Source of the DNA: Zavarzinia marina
Lineage (GTDB): Bacteria > Pseudomonadota > Alphaproteobacteria > Zavarziniales > Zavarziniaceae
Length of the DNA stretch: 64,000 nucleotides
Direction of reading: 5' to 3'
Assembly: GCF_021568905.1 (NCBI RefSeq)
Contig: NZ_JAKGSB010000001.1
Location: 1,153,712-1,217,711 of the forward strand
The notes under the pieces are model-generated. The model did not search any database. It was given only the letters and a program-made list of their open reading frames with translations, and was not told the origin of the DNA. Below, piece after piece: positions 28,596 through 37,835 of the stretch (position 1 is the stretch's first letter; every line of letters starts with the position of its first letter). The position numbers and the translations under genes were made by a program.

Positions 28596-29528
28596 TTAAA
28601 GCCCCAGCATGATGCGGAGGTTCTGGACGGCGGCGCCGGAGGCGCCCTTGCCGAGATTGTCGAGGCGGGCGACCAGCAGGGCCTGACCCCTGTTCTCATT
28701 GCCGAAGACACGGAGTTCCAGCTTGTCGGTGTCGTTCAGGGCTTCCGGCTCGATCTTGCCGCCGAGCCCTTCCGTGGTTTCGACCGAGACCAGTTCGCTG
28801 CCCTCGTAGCGCCTGGCCAGCAGGGCTTCGAGATCCTTCGGCTTCTGTTCGCCCGACAGGAGATCGAGGTGCAGGGCCACGGTCACCAGCATGCCCTGGC
28901 GGAAATCGCCGACCGAGGGCACGAAGACCGGGCGCCGGGTCAGGCCCGAATACATCTTGATCTCGGGAATGTGCTTGTGCTCGAGACCGAGGCCATAGAG
29001 TTCGAACCTGGGTGCCGTGCCGGCCTCGTAATTCTCGATCATGGCCCGCCCGCCGCCCGAATAGCCGGAGACGGCATGGACAGCGACCGGATAATCGGCC
29101 GGCAGCACGCCCGCCTCGATCAGCGGCTTCAGCAGCGCGATGGCGCCGGTCGGATAGCAGCCGGGGTTGGAGACATATTGCGCATTCGCGATCGCCTCGC
29201 GCTGGCCCCTGGCCATTTCGGCGAAACCATAGGCCCAGCCCGGCGCCACCCGATGCGCGGTCGAGGCATCGAGGACGCGGGGCGCGGCGTCGCCCAGTTC
29301 GGCGGCGAGCGCGACGGATTCCCGCGCCGCATCGTCATGCAGGCAGAGCACGATGGCATCGACTTCCGCCATCAGATCCTTCTTGGCGGCGGGGTCCTTG
29401 CGCTTCTCGGGATCGATCGAACGGACCTCGATACCGGGGACGTCGCGCAGGCGATCACGGATGCCGAGGCCGGTGGTGCCCGCCTCGCCGTCGATGAAGA
29501 CCGTCGCAATACCGCCTGATTTGGTCAC
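28596..29528 (-). CDS. argC: N-acetyl-gamma-glutamyl-phosphate reductase
   Basis: This 310-residue enzyme of arginine biosynthesis reduces N-acetylglutamyl phosphate to the semialdehyde with NADPH. It is the short (type 2) ArgC: the N-terminal [17 protein letters not shown]-binding region, catalytic Cys in [25 protein letters not shown] and the [10 protein letters not shown] segment are all present. Start is GTG 29528, with a GGAGCGG site. No other arg genes lie nearby. It runs convergent to the DUF2867 gene. Confidence 0.95.
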   Translation of the reverse strand: MTKSGGIATVFIDGEAGTTGLGIRDRLRDVPGIEVRSIDPEKRKDPAAKKDLMAEVDAIVLCLHDDAARESVALAAELGDAAPRVLDASTAHRVAPGWAYGFAEMARGQREAIANAQYVSNPGCYPTGAIALLKPLIEAGVLPADYPVAVHAVSGYSGGGRAMIENYEAGTAPRFELYGLGLEHKHIPEIKMYSGLTRRPVFVPSVGDFRQGMLVTVALHLDLLSGEQKPKDLEALLARRYEGSELVSVETTEGLGGKIEPEALNDTDKLELRVFGNENRGQALLVARLDNLGKGASGAAVQNLRIMLGL

Positions 29529-29572
29529 CGTTCCGCTCCATGCCGCTCGAATGAAAGCCGTGTCTTATAGCG

Positions 29573-30655
29573 TCAGACCACGCCCGCCGCACGCAACACT
29601 TTCATGAAGACGGTGGGCAGGCCGGCCTGGTCGAGATGGGCCGGGCGATGCCATTCGCCCGCTGCCGCGAAATCCGCGACGCGCGCCACCTCCACCGACA
29701 GGATCAGGTGGAAATGGGTGAAAGTATGTTCGACCGCGACGTTGAGGCGCCGCCAGTCGCCCGCGAAGGGCGGCGGCGCCAAGGGAGCAGCCCCTTCCGC
29801 CCATTCGCCGCCCGGCACTTCCATCATGCCGCCCAGAAGCCCCTTGGCCGGGCGCCGGCGCAGGAGGACGGCGCCGTCCCGCTCCCGGATCGCGACATGG
29901 ACCGTGCCGTGGCGCGTCGGCCTTGCCGCCTTCGGTGCCTTCACCGGGTAGCGCGTGGCGTCGCCGGCGGCCGCCCCCTCGCAGAAACGCGCGACCGGGC
30001 AGCGGCTGCAGGCCGGCGTCTTCGGCTGGCAGATGCCGGCGCCGAGATCCATCAGGGCCTGCGCGAAATCCCCCGGCCGGTCCGCCGGGACCAGGGCCTG
30101 GGTCAGGCGGCGGATCGCGGGCTTGGCGCCGGGCAGCGGATCGGCCAGGCGGTGCACCCGCGTCATCACCCGCTCGACATTGCCGTCGACCGCCGCCACG
30201 GGCCGGCCGAAGGCGATCGCGGCGATGGCGCCGGCGGTATAGTCGCCGATGCCCGGCAGGCGGGCGAGACCTGCCGCCGTATCGGGAAAACGCCCGCCCA
30301 TGACCGCAACTTCGCGGGCGCAGGCATGGAGATTGCGGGCGCGGGCGTAGTAGCCGAGCCCGGCCCATTCCGCGAGCACCGATTCGAGGGGGGCGGCAGC
30401 CAGCGCCTTCACCGTCGGGAATTTCGCCAGAAAGCGGGGAAAGCGGTCGAGCACGGTCGCCACCGTGGTCTGCTGGAGCATGATCTCCGACAGCCAGACC
30501 CGATAGGGATCCGGCACCTCCCCCGGTTCGGCGCGCCACGGCAGGCGGCGCCGCGCCTCGTCGTACCAGGCGAGCAGGGCTTTCGCGAAGCCCGCCTTCG
30601 ACCGGGAGACGGGCGGCGGCAGGTCAAGGGCGAATTCGGAATCGACGGCGGCCAT
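29573..30655 (-). CDS. mutY: A/G-specific adenine glycosylase
   Basis: A 360-residue base-excision-repair enzyme that removes adenine mispaired with 8-oxoguanine. The HhH-GPD domain has WLSEIMLQQTTV (Glu), the LPGIGDYTAGAI hairpin and the catalytic Asp in AAVDGNVERV. The 4Fe-4S cluster ligands fit Cx6Cx2Cx5C (CQPKTPACSRCPVARFC). A C-terminal NUDIX-like domain (about 225-360) recognises 8-oxoG. ATG 30655 is preferred; an ATG at 30679 would overlap the divergent dciA-type start codon. The N-terminal ~25 residues are an extension relative to E. coli MutY. Confidence 0.95.
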   Translation of the reverse strand: MAAVDSEFALDLPPPVSRSKAGFAKALLAWYDEARRRLPWRAEPGEVPDPYRVWLSEIMLQQTTVATVLDRFPRFLAKFPTVKALAAAPLESVLAEWAGLGYYARARNLHACAREVAVMGGRFPDTAAGLARLPGIGDYTAGAIAAIAFGRPVAAVDGNVERVMTRVHRLADPLPGAKPAIRRLTQALVPADRPGDFAQALMDLGAGICQPKTPACSRCPVARFCEGAAAGDATRYPVKAPKAARPTRHGTVHVAIRERDGAVLLRRRPAKGLLGGMMEVPGGEWAEGAAPLAPPPFAGDWRRLNVAVEHTFTHFHLILSVEVARVADFAAAGEWHRPAHLDQAGLPTVFMKVLRAAGVV

Positions 30656-30677
30656 GGCGTGATTAGAGTGTGCCCCC

Positions 30678-31196
30678 ATGGCACGATCAACAAAGACCTT
30701 CGAGCCCTCGCCCGAACGGCGCTACCGGACCGAGCCGGCGGCGGCGCGCCTCGCCGTGCTGCTGAAGGCGGCCATCGGCAAGCGCGGCTTCGCGGCGGCG
30801 GAGATCGTCACCCATTGGCCCCTGATCGTCGGCGAGCGGCTGGCGGGCTTCACCCTGCCCGAACGCCTGAAGGCGGACCGGGGCGGCATGCTGGGCGGTA
30901 TCCTGGAAGTGCGGGTCGACGGCCCCCTGGCCCTCGAGGTCCAGCATCTGGAGCCCCAGATCATCGACAAGGTGAATGCCTATTGCGGCTTTCGCGCCGT
31001 CAACCGGCTGAAACTGCTGCGCGGCCATGTGCCGGCGCCCAAGGCGCCCCGCCGGCCCCTGCCCGACCTGCCCGCGGCGGAGAAGGCGGTGATCGACCGC
31101 GAGGTCGCCACAATCGAGGATCAGGATCTGCGGCGGGCCCTGGCGGACCTCGCCCGGGCGATGCGGGCGCGGGCCGCCGCCGACGGCGAGCCCTGA
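30678..31196 (+). CDS. dciA: DUF721/DciA-family protein
   Basis: The 172-residue protein has the DUF721 domain (about residues 25-120; HWPLIVGERLAGFTLPERL, LALEVQHLEPQIIDKVNAYCG), the core of DciA, the ancestral loader of DnaB helicase in bacteria lacking DnaC/DnaI. Whether this copy is the functional helicase loader is inferred from family and conserved gene order (mutY-dciA-dsbA-smc in alphaproteobacteria). An alanine- and arginine-rich C-terminal tail follows. It is transcribed divergently from mutY with about 22 bp between starts. Confidence 0.82.
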   Translation: MARSTKTFEPSPERRYRTEPAAARLAVLLKAAIGKRGFAAAEIVTHWPLIVGERLAGFTLPERLKADRGGMLGGILEVRVDGPLALEVQHLEPQIIDKVNAYCGFRAVNRLKLLRGHVPAPKAPRRPLPDLPAAEKAVIDREVATIEDQDLRRALADLARAMRARAAADGEP

Positions 31197-31269
31197 GACG
31201 GGCGGGCGCCGAGTCGAAATCGAATCATCCATCTTTACGACCCCCAACATCTTGTGGTGAGATTGCCCC

Positions 31270-31959
31270 ATGAATACGAGACGTATGATCTTGACCGGTA
31301 TTGCTGGCGTTGCCGCCGTCGGCGGACTCGCCTATTGGCAGCTCGGGGGAGATGGTGGCCAGCCCGCGAAAACCGCCGCGCCCGACGGCCAGACAGGGGC
31401 TAGCGGGACGTCTGCGCCGGCCCCGAAGGCGGACGAGATTCCGGGCACCTTCGCCCTGGGCGATCCCGATGCGCCGATCACGGTCTACGAGCTCGCCTCC
31501 ATGACCTGCCCGCATTGCGCGCATTTCACGCTGACCACCTTCCCTGAGGTGAAGACGCGCTTCATCGAGACCGGCAAGATCCGATTCGTCTTCCTGGATT
31601 TCCCGCTGGATCAGGTGGCGTTGCAGGCGTCGATGCTGGTGCGCTGCGCCGGCGCCGACAAGGCGGAGGCCCTGGTCGAGATGCTGTTCCGTACCCAGGG
31701 GAGTTGGGCCCGGTCGCCGCAGCCGGTCGCCGCCGTCAAACAGTCCCTGAAGCTGGCCGGCCTTGGCGATGCGCGGGCCGATGCCTGCCTCGCGGACGAC
31801 GCCCTGAAGAATGCCGTGGCCCAGACCCGTTTCGATGCCGAGAAGCGCTGGTCGATCAGTTCGACACCCAGTTTCGTCATCGGCGACAAGGTTCAGTCCG
31901 GCGCCATGACGATCGAGGAATTCACCGATTTCCTGAAGGCCAACGGCCTTCCGGATTGA
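31270..31959 (+). CDS. DsbA-like periplasmic thiol-disulfide protein
   Basis: A 229-residue exported thioredoxin-fold protein. The N terminus has a signal/anchor helix (about 7-25, preceded by NTRRM), a Gly/Ala/Pro-rich linker, then a DsbA/DSBA-like domain with the CPHC active site in ASMTCPHCAHFT (about residue 80) and a cis-Pro loop in SSTPSFVIGD. Such proteins oxidise or isomerise cysteines in exported proteins. Two further cysteines occur (LVRCAGAD, ADACLAD). It lies between dciA and smc, a common alphaproteobacterial order. Confidence 0.88.
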   Translation: MNTRRMILTGIAGVAAVGGLAYWQLGGDGGQPAKTAAPDGQTGASGTSAPAPKADEIPGTFALGDPDAPITVYELASMTCPHCAHFTLTTFPEVKTRFIETGKIRFVFLDFPLDQVALQASMLVRCAGADKAEALVEMLFRTQGSWARSPQPVAAVKQSLKLAGLGDARADACLADDALKNAVAQTRFDAEKRWSISSTPSFVIGDKVQSGAMTIEEFTDFLKANGLPD

Positions 31960-31981
31960 AGCCGGATTTATTCCGGAGAAA

Positions 31982-32006
31982 GGTCCCGGCCTTCGCCGGG
32001 ACGACG
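31982..32006. repeat. Single-arm copy of the interspersed hairpin repeat
   Basis: GGTCCCGGCCTTCGCCGGGACGACG matches the right arm of the double-hairpin repeat (described here by positions and its GTCCCGGC/GCCGGGAC stem with CTTC loop). The partner arm is absent. It lies between two co-directional genes, unlike the full copies. Confidence 0.75.
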
Positions 32007-32109
32007 AGCGTGGGGATAGCTTCAACGGGGCCATTGAGGCCCCGCGAAGCTTTAGCGAAGCGAGCCTAGCGCGCGGATGCGCGCGCCCGGCGACTGAGGG
32101 CAACGTAAA

Positions 32110-35100
32110 ATGGTCCAGTTCACGAAATTGCGGCTTTCGGGCTTCAAGTCCTTCGTCGACCCGACCGAGATGGTGATCCAGCCGGGCATGACCGGCATCG
32201 TCGGCCCCAACGGCTGCGGCAAGTCCAACCTTCTGGAGGCGCTGCGCTGGGTGATGGGCGAGACCTCGGCGCGGCTGATCCGTGGTTCCGAGATGGACGA
32301 CGTCATCTTCGCCGGCACGGCGAAGCGCCCGGCGCGCAATCTGGCCGAAGTGTCGCTGGTCCTCGACAATTCGTCGCGACGCGCCCCCGTCGCCTTCAAC
32401 GATCATGTGGAACTGGAGATTTCGCGCCGCATCGAGCGCGAGGCGGGTTCCGCCTATCGCATCAACGGCAAGGATGTCCGGGCCCGCGACGTCCAGCTCC
32501 TGTTCGCCGATGCCTCGGTCGGCTCGCGCTCCCCCGCCCTGGTCGGCCAGGGCCGGATCGGCGCCATCATCAATTCGAAGCCGCGCGACCGGCGCCAGAT
32601 CCTGGAAGAGGCCGCCGGCATCTCGGGCCTGCATTCGCGCCGCCACGAGGCGGAACTGCGCCTGAAGGCGGCGGAGAACAATCTGGTCCGGGTCGACGAC
32701 GTGGTCGGCCAGTTGAGCAATCAGGCGAATGCCCTGAAGCGCCAGGCGCGCCAGGCGACCCGCTACCGCAACGTCCAGGCCCAGATCCGCAAGGGCGAGG
32801 CCGTGGTGCTGCACCTGAAGTGGCAGGAAGACTCGGCGGCGCTGGAAGCGGCCAAGGCGGAACTGGCGGCGGCGCAGAACGCGGTCCGCGTGGCGACCGA
32901 GCAGTCGGCCCATGCCGTCAATGTCGAGAACCGCGCGGCGGAGGCGATCCCGCCGCTTCGCGAGGAAGAGAGCCGCACGGCCCAGGCCCTGCACAAACTG
33001 GTGGTCGAGCGCGACACGCTGGCGCTGGAAGAGCGCCGCGCCCGCGAAGCCCTGTCGCGCCTGATGCAGGCGATCGAGACCGTGGAACGCGACCGCCAGC
33101 GCGAGGAAGCCCTGCAATCCGACGCCGGCGCCGCCCTGGAACGGCTGGCGGAGGAACAGGCGATCCTCGAAGAGGCGGAAGAGAATTCGCCGGATGATGC
33201 CGAGGCGGCGGAAGCCCAGGTCGCCGAGGCCGGCGACCGGCTGCAGGAACGCGAAGCGGCGCTGGATGCCGCCAATCGCGACCTCGCCGCCATCGAGGCC
33301 AAGCGCCAGAGCCTGGAACGCGAGATCCGCGAGGTCGACGCCCGCCTCGCCCGTCTCGCCCAGACCCGCCAGCAGCTCGACGCCGACCAGCGGCGCCTGG
33401 ACGAGGAACGCGCCCGCGCCACCGACCTCGAGGACCTGATCGCCCGTCTCGAAGCCGCCCAGGCCCAGGTCGAGGCGGCCGAGGAGGCGGTTGCCGAAGC
33501 GGAATCCGCCAGGGCCCAGAGCCTCGCCGACGAATCGGAAGCACGCGAGGCGCTGCGCCTCGCGGAAAAGGAAGCGGCCCGCGTGGCGGCCGAGGAAAAG
33601 GCCCTGGCCGGCCTGCTGGCCGCCGGTGCCGGCGGCGAATGGCCGCCCATGGTCGATTCCCTGACGGTCGAGAAGGGTTACGAGCCGGCGCTGGGCGCGG
33701 CGCTTGGCGACGACCTGTCGATGCCGCTGGACCCGGATGCCCCGGTCCATTGGGCCACCCTGCCCGATTACGACGCCGCCCAGCCGCTGCCGGCCGGTGT
33801 GGAACCCCTGTCGTCGCGGGTGCAGGGCCCGCCGGCGCTGGCCCGCCGTCTCGCCCAGATCGGCATCGTCGCCCGCGACCGGGGGGCGGCGCTGCATGCC
33901 GGCCTGCTGCCCGGCCAGGTGCTGGTCTCGCCCGAGGGCGATCTGTGGCGCTGGGACGGGTTCACCGCCGCCGCCGAGGCGCCGACCGCCGCCGCCATCC
34001 GCCTCGAACAGCGCAACCGCCTGATCGAGCTGACGGCCGAGCGCGAAGCCCTGGACGAACACGCGGGCGGCGCCCGCGCCGAATATGAAGCCGCGCGCCA
34101 GGCCGCCCAGACCGCCCAGGCGGTGGAGATCGAAGCCAGGCGCAAGGCCCGCGAGGCCGGCGAACAGGTGAACCGCCTGCGCGAGGAGGAAGCCCGCGCC
34201 AGCCGCGAGGCGGTGGCGCGCGAGACCCGCGCCCAGGCGCTGGCCGAATCCGTCGCGCGGATGGAGGAGGAGACCGCCGCCGTCGCCGACAGCCGCGAAG
34301 CCCTGCTCGCGACCCAGGCCGACCTGCCGCCGCGCGGCGATCTGGATCAGAATCGCGCGCGCCTGCAGTCGGACGTCGAAATGTTGCGCCAGGCGCTGTC
34401 CCAGGCCCGCGCCGCGCGCGACGGCCTGAAGCGCGAGGTCGAGGCGCGGCGCCGCCGGCTCGGCGACGTCAAGGCCGAACTCGCGGCCTGGACCAAGCGC
34501 GCCGCCTCGGCCGAGGCGCAGATGCGCCAATTGCACGAGCGCCGCGCCATCGCCGAGGAAGAGCGCGAGGAACTGGCGGGCAAGCCGGACGAATTGCGCG
34601 AGGCGGCGGAAGCCCTTGCCGATCGCATCGAGGATGCCGAACGCCGCCGCCGCAAGGCCGCCGATTCGCTCGCCGCCGCCGAACAGGCGCTGGCCGAATC
34701 GCGCCGGGCGGCGCGGACGGCCGAAAGCGACGCGGGGGCCCTGCGCGAGGCCCGGGTGCGCGCCGAGGCGGGCGTCGAACAGGCGCAGGCCCGCATGGCC
34801 GAACTGGCCGACCGCGTGCTGGAGGAACTGGACTGCGCGCCGGATGAAATCCTGGCGGCGGCGGAAGTCGATCCGGAAGAGGCCCTGCCCGCGCTGGCCG
34901 ATCTGGAACATCGCCTCGATCGCCTGCGCCGGGAGCGGGACGGTATCGGCCCCGTCAACCTGCGCGCCGATCAGGAATGCGAGGAGATCGAGGGCCAGAT
35001 CGCCGCCATGACCGCCGAGCGCGAGGATCTGGTGGCCGCCATCGGCAAGCTGCGCGCCTCCATCGGCTCCCTGAACCGGGAAGGCCGGGAACGTCTGCTG

Positions 35101-35571
35101 GCCGCCTTCGAACAGGTGAACCAGCAGTTCGGCGTGCTGTTCACCCGCCTGTTCGGCGGCGGCCGCGCCCATCTGGCCCTGGTCGAGAGCGACGATCCGC
35201 TGGATGCCGGTCTCGAAATCTACGCCTCGCCGCCGGGCAAGAAATTGCAGGTCCTCTCCCTGCTGTCGGGCGGGGAACAGACCCTGACCGCGCTGTCGCT
35301 GATCTTCGCCGTGTTCATGGTCAACCCCTCGCCCATCTGCGTGCTCGACGAGGCCGACGCGCCGCTCGACGACGCCAATGTGGTGCGCTTCTGCGACCTC
35401 GTCGAAGAGGTCGCGCGGGAGACCGGGACCCGCTTCCTGGTGGTCACCCACCACGGGCTGACCATGCAGCGCATGCACCGGCTGTTCGGCGTCACCATGT
35501 CGGAGCCGGGCATCAGCACCCTGGTCTCGGTCGACCTCACCCGGGCACCGGAATTGCTGGCGGCGGAGTGA
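32110..35571 (+). CDS. smc: Chromosome segregation SMC ATPase
   Basis: This 1153-residue protein is a full-length bacterial condensin subunit. The Walker A motif GPNGCGKS is at residues 32-39, followed by WVMGE and the Q-loop region; long coiled coils (about 165-500 and 660-1000) flank a hinge near 510-650; the ABC signature LSGGEQ is at 1052-1057 and Walker B VLDEADAP begins about 1078. SMC dimers with ScpA/ScpB organise and separate chromosomes. ScpAB genes are not in the window. It is preceded by a half repeat and followed by the ATP synthase F0 operon. Confidence 0.97.
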   Translation: MVQFTKLRLSGFKSFVDPTEMVIQPGMTGIVGPNGCGKSNLLEALRWVMGETSARLIRGSEMDDVIFAGTAKRPARNLAEVSLVLDNSSRRAPVAFNDHVELEISRRIEREAGSAYRINGKDVRARDVQLLFADASVGSRSPALVGQGRIGAIINSKPRDRRQILEEAAGISGLHSRRHEAELRLKAAENNLVRVDDVVGQLSNQANALKRQARQATRYRNVQAQIRKGEAVVLHLKWQEDSAALEAAKAELAAAQNAVRVATEQSAHAVNVENRAAEAIPPLREEESRTAQALHKLVVERDTLALEERRAREALSRLMQAIETVERDRQREEALQSDAGAALERLAEEQAILEEAEENSPDDAEAAEAQVAEAGDRLQEREAALDAANRDLAAIEAKRQSLEREIREVDARLARLAQTRQQLDADQRRLDEERARATDLEDLIARLEAAQAQVEAAEEAVAEAESARAQSLADESEAREALRLAEKEAARVAAEEKALAGLLAAGAGGEWPPMVDSLTVEKGYEPALGAALGDDLSMPLDPDAPVHWATLPDYDAAQPLPAGVEPLSSRVQGPPALARRLAQIGIVARDRGAALHAGLLPGQVLVSPEGDLWRWDGFTAAAEAPTAAAIRLEQRNRLIELTAEREALDEHAGGARAEYEAARQAAQTAQAVEIEARRKAREAGEQVNRLREEEARASREAVARETRAQALAESVARMEEETAAVADSREALLATQADLPPRGDLDQNRARLQSDVEMLRQALSQARAARDGLKREVEARRRRLGDVKAELAAWTKRAASAEAQMRQLHERRAIAEEEREELAGKPDELREAAEALADRIEDAERRRRKAADSLAAAEQALAESRRAARTAESDAGALREARVRAEAGVEQAQARMAELADRVLEELDCAPDEILAAAEVDPEEALPALADLEHRLDRLRRERDGIGPVNLRADQECEEIEGQIAAMTAEREDLVAAIGKLRASIGSLNREGRERLLAAFEQVNQQFGVLFTRLFGGGRAHLALVESDDPLDAGLEIYASPPGKKLQVLSLLSGGEQTLTALSLIFAVFMVNPSPICVLDEADAPLDDANVVRFCDLVEEVARETGTRFLVVTHHGLTMQRMHRLFGVTMSEPGISTLVSVDLTRAPELLAAE

Positions 35572-35698
35572 TTTCGCCGCCATTGGAACGACTTAGCCGT
35601 GGCGCTATGCCGCAGTGCGGCGCGATTCTGTCCCCCGCGCTCCGTCACCCCCGACTTTTTGCTGATATTTCAAAGGCTTGATTACGCCCTTTTGGACC

Positions 35699-35727
35699 TT
35701 GACTAGGATGCATGGGGCACTTACCTT
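35699..35727 (+). promoter_or_regulatory. Candidate promoter of the F0 ATP synthase operon
   Basis: TTGACT (35699-35704), a 5/6 match to a -35 hexamer, is followed after 17 bp by TACCTT (35722-35727), a weak -10. It lies 120 bp upstream of atpI in a 275-bp gap after smc that has no recognisable gene. The assignment rests on hexamers and spacing only. Confidence 0.35.
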
Positions 35728-35846
35728 GCGCCCGCCTTGGCTGGGGGTCGGGGCGTTGGGTCCCACGTGGCCAAGGAGTGACGGTGCGCGCTTCCGGTAC
35801 TGCAACTGCGAACTGGAAATGCACGCGCCAACAGGTACTCTAGGCC

Positions 35847-36185
35847 ATGGCTGACGATCCGCTTCCGTCCCTCGCCGATCTCGACCGGCGCCTGAAGGAG
35901 GCGCGCAAGACCGTTCCGGCCGAGCCGGAGCGGGACGCGCTTCCCAGGTCGTCGAATGCCCTCGGGTCGGCCATGCGTCTCGGCGTCGAATTCGTTTCCG
36001 GATTCGTCGTCGGCGGGTTGATCGGTTGGGCCTTGGACCGTTGGTTCGGGTCGAGACCCTGGTTGATGATCGTGTTCTTCCTCCTGGGCGCCGCCGCCGG
36101 GATGTTGAACCTGATCCGAGCCGCTCGCCGCCTTCAGGCGGAGGCGGAGGCCAGAGAAGAGCAAGATTCGTCAACGCGCGGCTGA
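35847..36185 (+). CDS. atpI: ATP synthase-associated AtpI protein
   Basis: A 112-residue protein with two membrane helices (about 47-66, VEFVSGFVVGGLIGWALD, and 72-92, WLMIVFFLLGAAAGMLNLI) after an acidic/basic cytoplasmic N terminus. The GWALDRWFGSRPW link between helices is typical of the AtpI/Yfc family that helps assemble the c-ring or import Mg2+. It is the first gene of the F0 operon, 17 bp before atpB. Confidence 0.9.
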   Translation: MADDPLPSLADLDRRLKEARKTVPAEPERDALPRSSNALGSAMRLGVEFVSGFVVGGLIGWALDRWFGSRPWLMIVFFLLGAAAGMLNLIRAARRLQAEAEAREEQDSSTRG

Positions 36186-36202
36186 GAGTTCGAGGTTCCG
36201 AC

Positions 36203-36946
36203 ATGGCCGCAGGCGGCGAAGCGCATGGTCCTCTCCACCAGTTCGAGATCACTCGTCTCATTCCGATCGAAGTCGGCGGGGTCGACCTTTCCTTCACCAA
36301 TTCCGCCCTGTGGATGGTGATCATCGTCGCCGTCTCGACGCTGTTCTTCCTTGCCGCGACTTCCAAGGCGTCGCTGGTGCCGGGCCGGCTGCAGTCGGTC
36401 GCCGAAATCTCCTACGAGTTCGTCGCGAACCTGCTGAAGGACAATACCGGCACCCAGGGGATGAAGTATTTCCCCTTCGTCTTCACCATCTTCATCTTCG
36501 TGCTGGGCGCCAACATGCTCGGCATGGTGCCCTATTCCTTCACCGTGACCAGCCACCTGGCGGTGACCGCGACCATGTCGCTGGTGATCATCATCGGCAT
36601 CACGGTGATCGGCCTGATCAAGCATGGTTTCGGCTTCTTCCACGTGTTCCTGCCGTCGGGCGTGCCCATGTGGCTGGCGCCGCTGCTGATCGTGATCGAG
36701 GTGATCTCCTACCTCACCCGCCCGGTCAGCCTGTCGGTTCGTCTCTTCGCCAACATGATGGCGGGCCACACCACGCTGAAGGTCTTCGCCGGCTTCGTCG
36801 TCGCCCTCGGCCTCGCCGGTGTCGTGCCCCTGTTCTTCGTCGTGGCGCTGACGGCTCTCGAGATCCTGATCGCCTTCCTGCAGGCCTATATCTTCACGAT
36901 CCTGACCTGCATCTACCTGAACGACGCTTTCCACCCCCATCACTGA
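36203..36946 (+). CDS. atpB: F0F1 ATP synthase subunit a
   Basis: The 247-residue stator protein forms the proton half-channels of F0. It has five to six membrane helices and the essential Arg in PVSLSVRLFANMMAGH (about residue 177), plus a C-terminal polar helix near YIFTILTCIYLNDAFHPHH. The start ATG 36203 gives the usual alphaproteobacterial N terminus; the frame extending upstream overlaps atpI and is rejected. It lies 43 bp before atpE in the same operon. Confidence 0.96.
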   Translation: MAAGGEAHGPLHQFEITRLIPIEVGGVDLSFTNSALWMVIIVAVSTLFFLAATSKASLVPGRLQSVAEISYEFVANLLKDNTGTQGMKYFPFVFTIFIFVLGANMLGMVPYSFTVTSHLAVTATMSLVIIIGITVIGLIKHGFGFFHVFLPSGVPMWLAPLLIVIEVISYLTRPVSLSVRLFANMMAGHTTLKVFAGFVVALGLAGVVPLFFVVALTALEILIAFLQAYIFTILTCIYLNDAFHPHH

Positions 36947-36989
36947 TATCCTTAGAGCGCAGTGCTCATAACTTAGAAGGAATGGTTCC

Positions 36990-37214
36990 ATGGAAGTCGA
37001 TGCTGCCAAGATGATCGGCGCCGGCCTTGCCACCCTCGGCCTCGGCGGCGTGGGTATCGGTCTCGGCAATCTGTTCTCGAACTTCGTTGCCGGTGCGCTG
37101 CGCAACCCGTCGGCCGCCCCGAAGGTGTTCCCGAACCTGCTGCTCGGCGCCGCGCTGACCGAAGCGCTGGGCATCTTCTCGCTGCTGATCGGCCTGCTCG
37201 TCCTGTTCGGCTGA
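36990..37214 (+). CDS. atpE: F0F1 ATP synthase subunit c
   Basis: A 74-residue proteolipid of two membrane helices; the [16 protein letters not shown] glycine-rich first helix and the ion-binding carboxylate Glu in [12 protein letters not shown] in the second helix are clear. The ring it forms rotates as protons pass. No sodium-binding signature is evident. The ATG follows an AGAAGGAATG site. Confidence 0.96.
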   Translation: MEVDAAKMIGAGLATLGLGGVGIGLGNLFSNFVAGALRNPSAAPKVFPNLLLGAALTEALGIFSLLIGLLVLFG

Positions 37215-37247
37215 TCCCGGCCCTCTAGACCGGGATTGGAGACGATC

Positions 37248-37823
37248 ATGCGGCAGTATATTTTGGGGGCCATCCTCGCGCTCGGCGCCGTCACCCCGGC
37301 GTTCGCGTCCGAGGGTGGCGAGAAGGCGGGGCTGCCCCAGCTCCGCTTCGAGGACTTCCCGCCGCAGATCTTCTGGCTTGCCGTCACCTTCATCCTGCTC
37401 CTCGTGCTTCTCTCCACCCTGGTGGTGCCGAAGCTCCAGGGCACGATCGAGGGACGCATGGCCAAGCTCGACGGCGACCTGGCCGAGGCCGGCCGCCTGA
37501 AGGACGAAGCGGCGGCCGCGATCGCGGCCTATAACCAGGCCCTGGCCGAGGCGCGCGCGCGCGCCAATGCCATCGCCGCCGAAGCGAAGGCAAAGATCGA
37601 GGCCGAGGCCGCCGCCCGCAAGGCGGAACTCGAAGCCAAGCTCGCCGCCGAAGCCAAGGACGCCGAGGCGCGCATCGCCGCGACCAAGGACGCCGCCCTC
37701 GCCGAAGTGCGCGGCATCGCCCTGGACGCCGCGCAGGCCATCACCGCCAAGGTCGCCGGCCTCGAGGTCGACGAAGCATCCGCCGCCGCCGCGGTCGATG
37801 CCGCGCTCGCCCGCAACGGTTAA
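37248..37823 (+). CDS. F0F1 ATP synthase subunit b' (second b-type stalk)
   Basis: The 191-residue protein has an N-terminal signal-like segment, the membrane helix IFWLAVTFILLLVLLSTLV (about 44-62) and a long alanine- and glutamate-rich coiled coil forming half of the peripheral stalk. Alphaproteobacteria carry two unlike b-type subunits (b and b'), as photosynthetic bacteria do. ATG 37248 with GGAGA upstream is preferred to TTG 37236. It is followed after 12 bp by subunit b. Confidence 0.93.
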   Translation: MRQYILGAILALGAVTPAFASEGGEKAGLPQLRFEDFPPQIFWLAVTFILLLVLLSTLVVPKLQGTIEGRMAKLDGDLAEAGRLKDEAAAAIAAYNQALAEARARANAIAAEAKAKIEAEAAARKAELEAKLAAEAKDAEARIAATKDAALAEVRGIALDAAQAITAKVAGLEVDEASAAAAVDAALARNG

Positions 37824-37835
37824 GGAGAGGACGTC

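Noticed and set aside
31225..35583. A 1452-codon open frame antisense to smc
   Set aside because: It mirrors the smc reading frame, is low in complexity and rich in Arg/Gly/Gln, and has no family features. GC-rich codon use in smc removes stops from the opposite strand.
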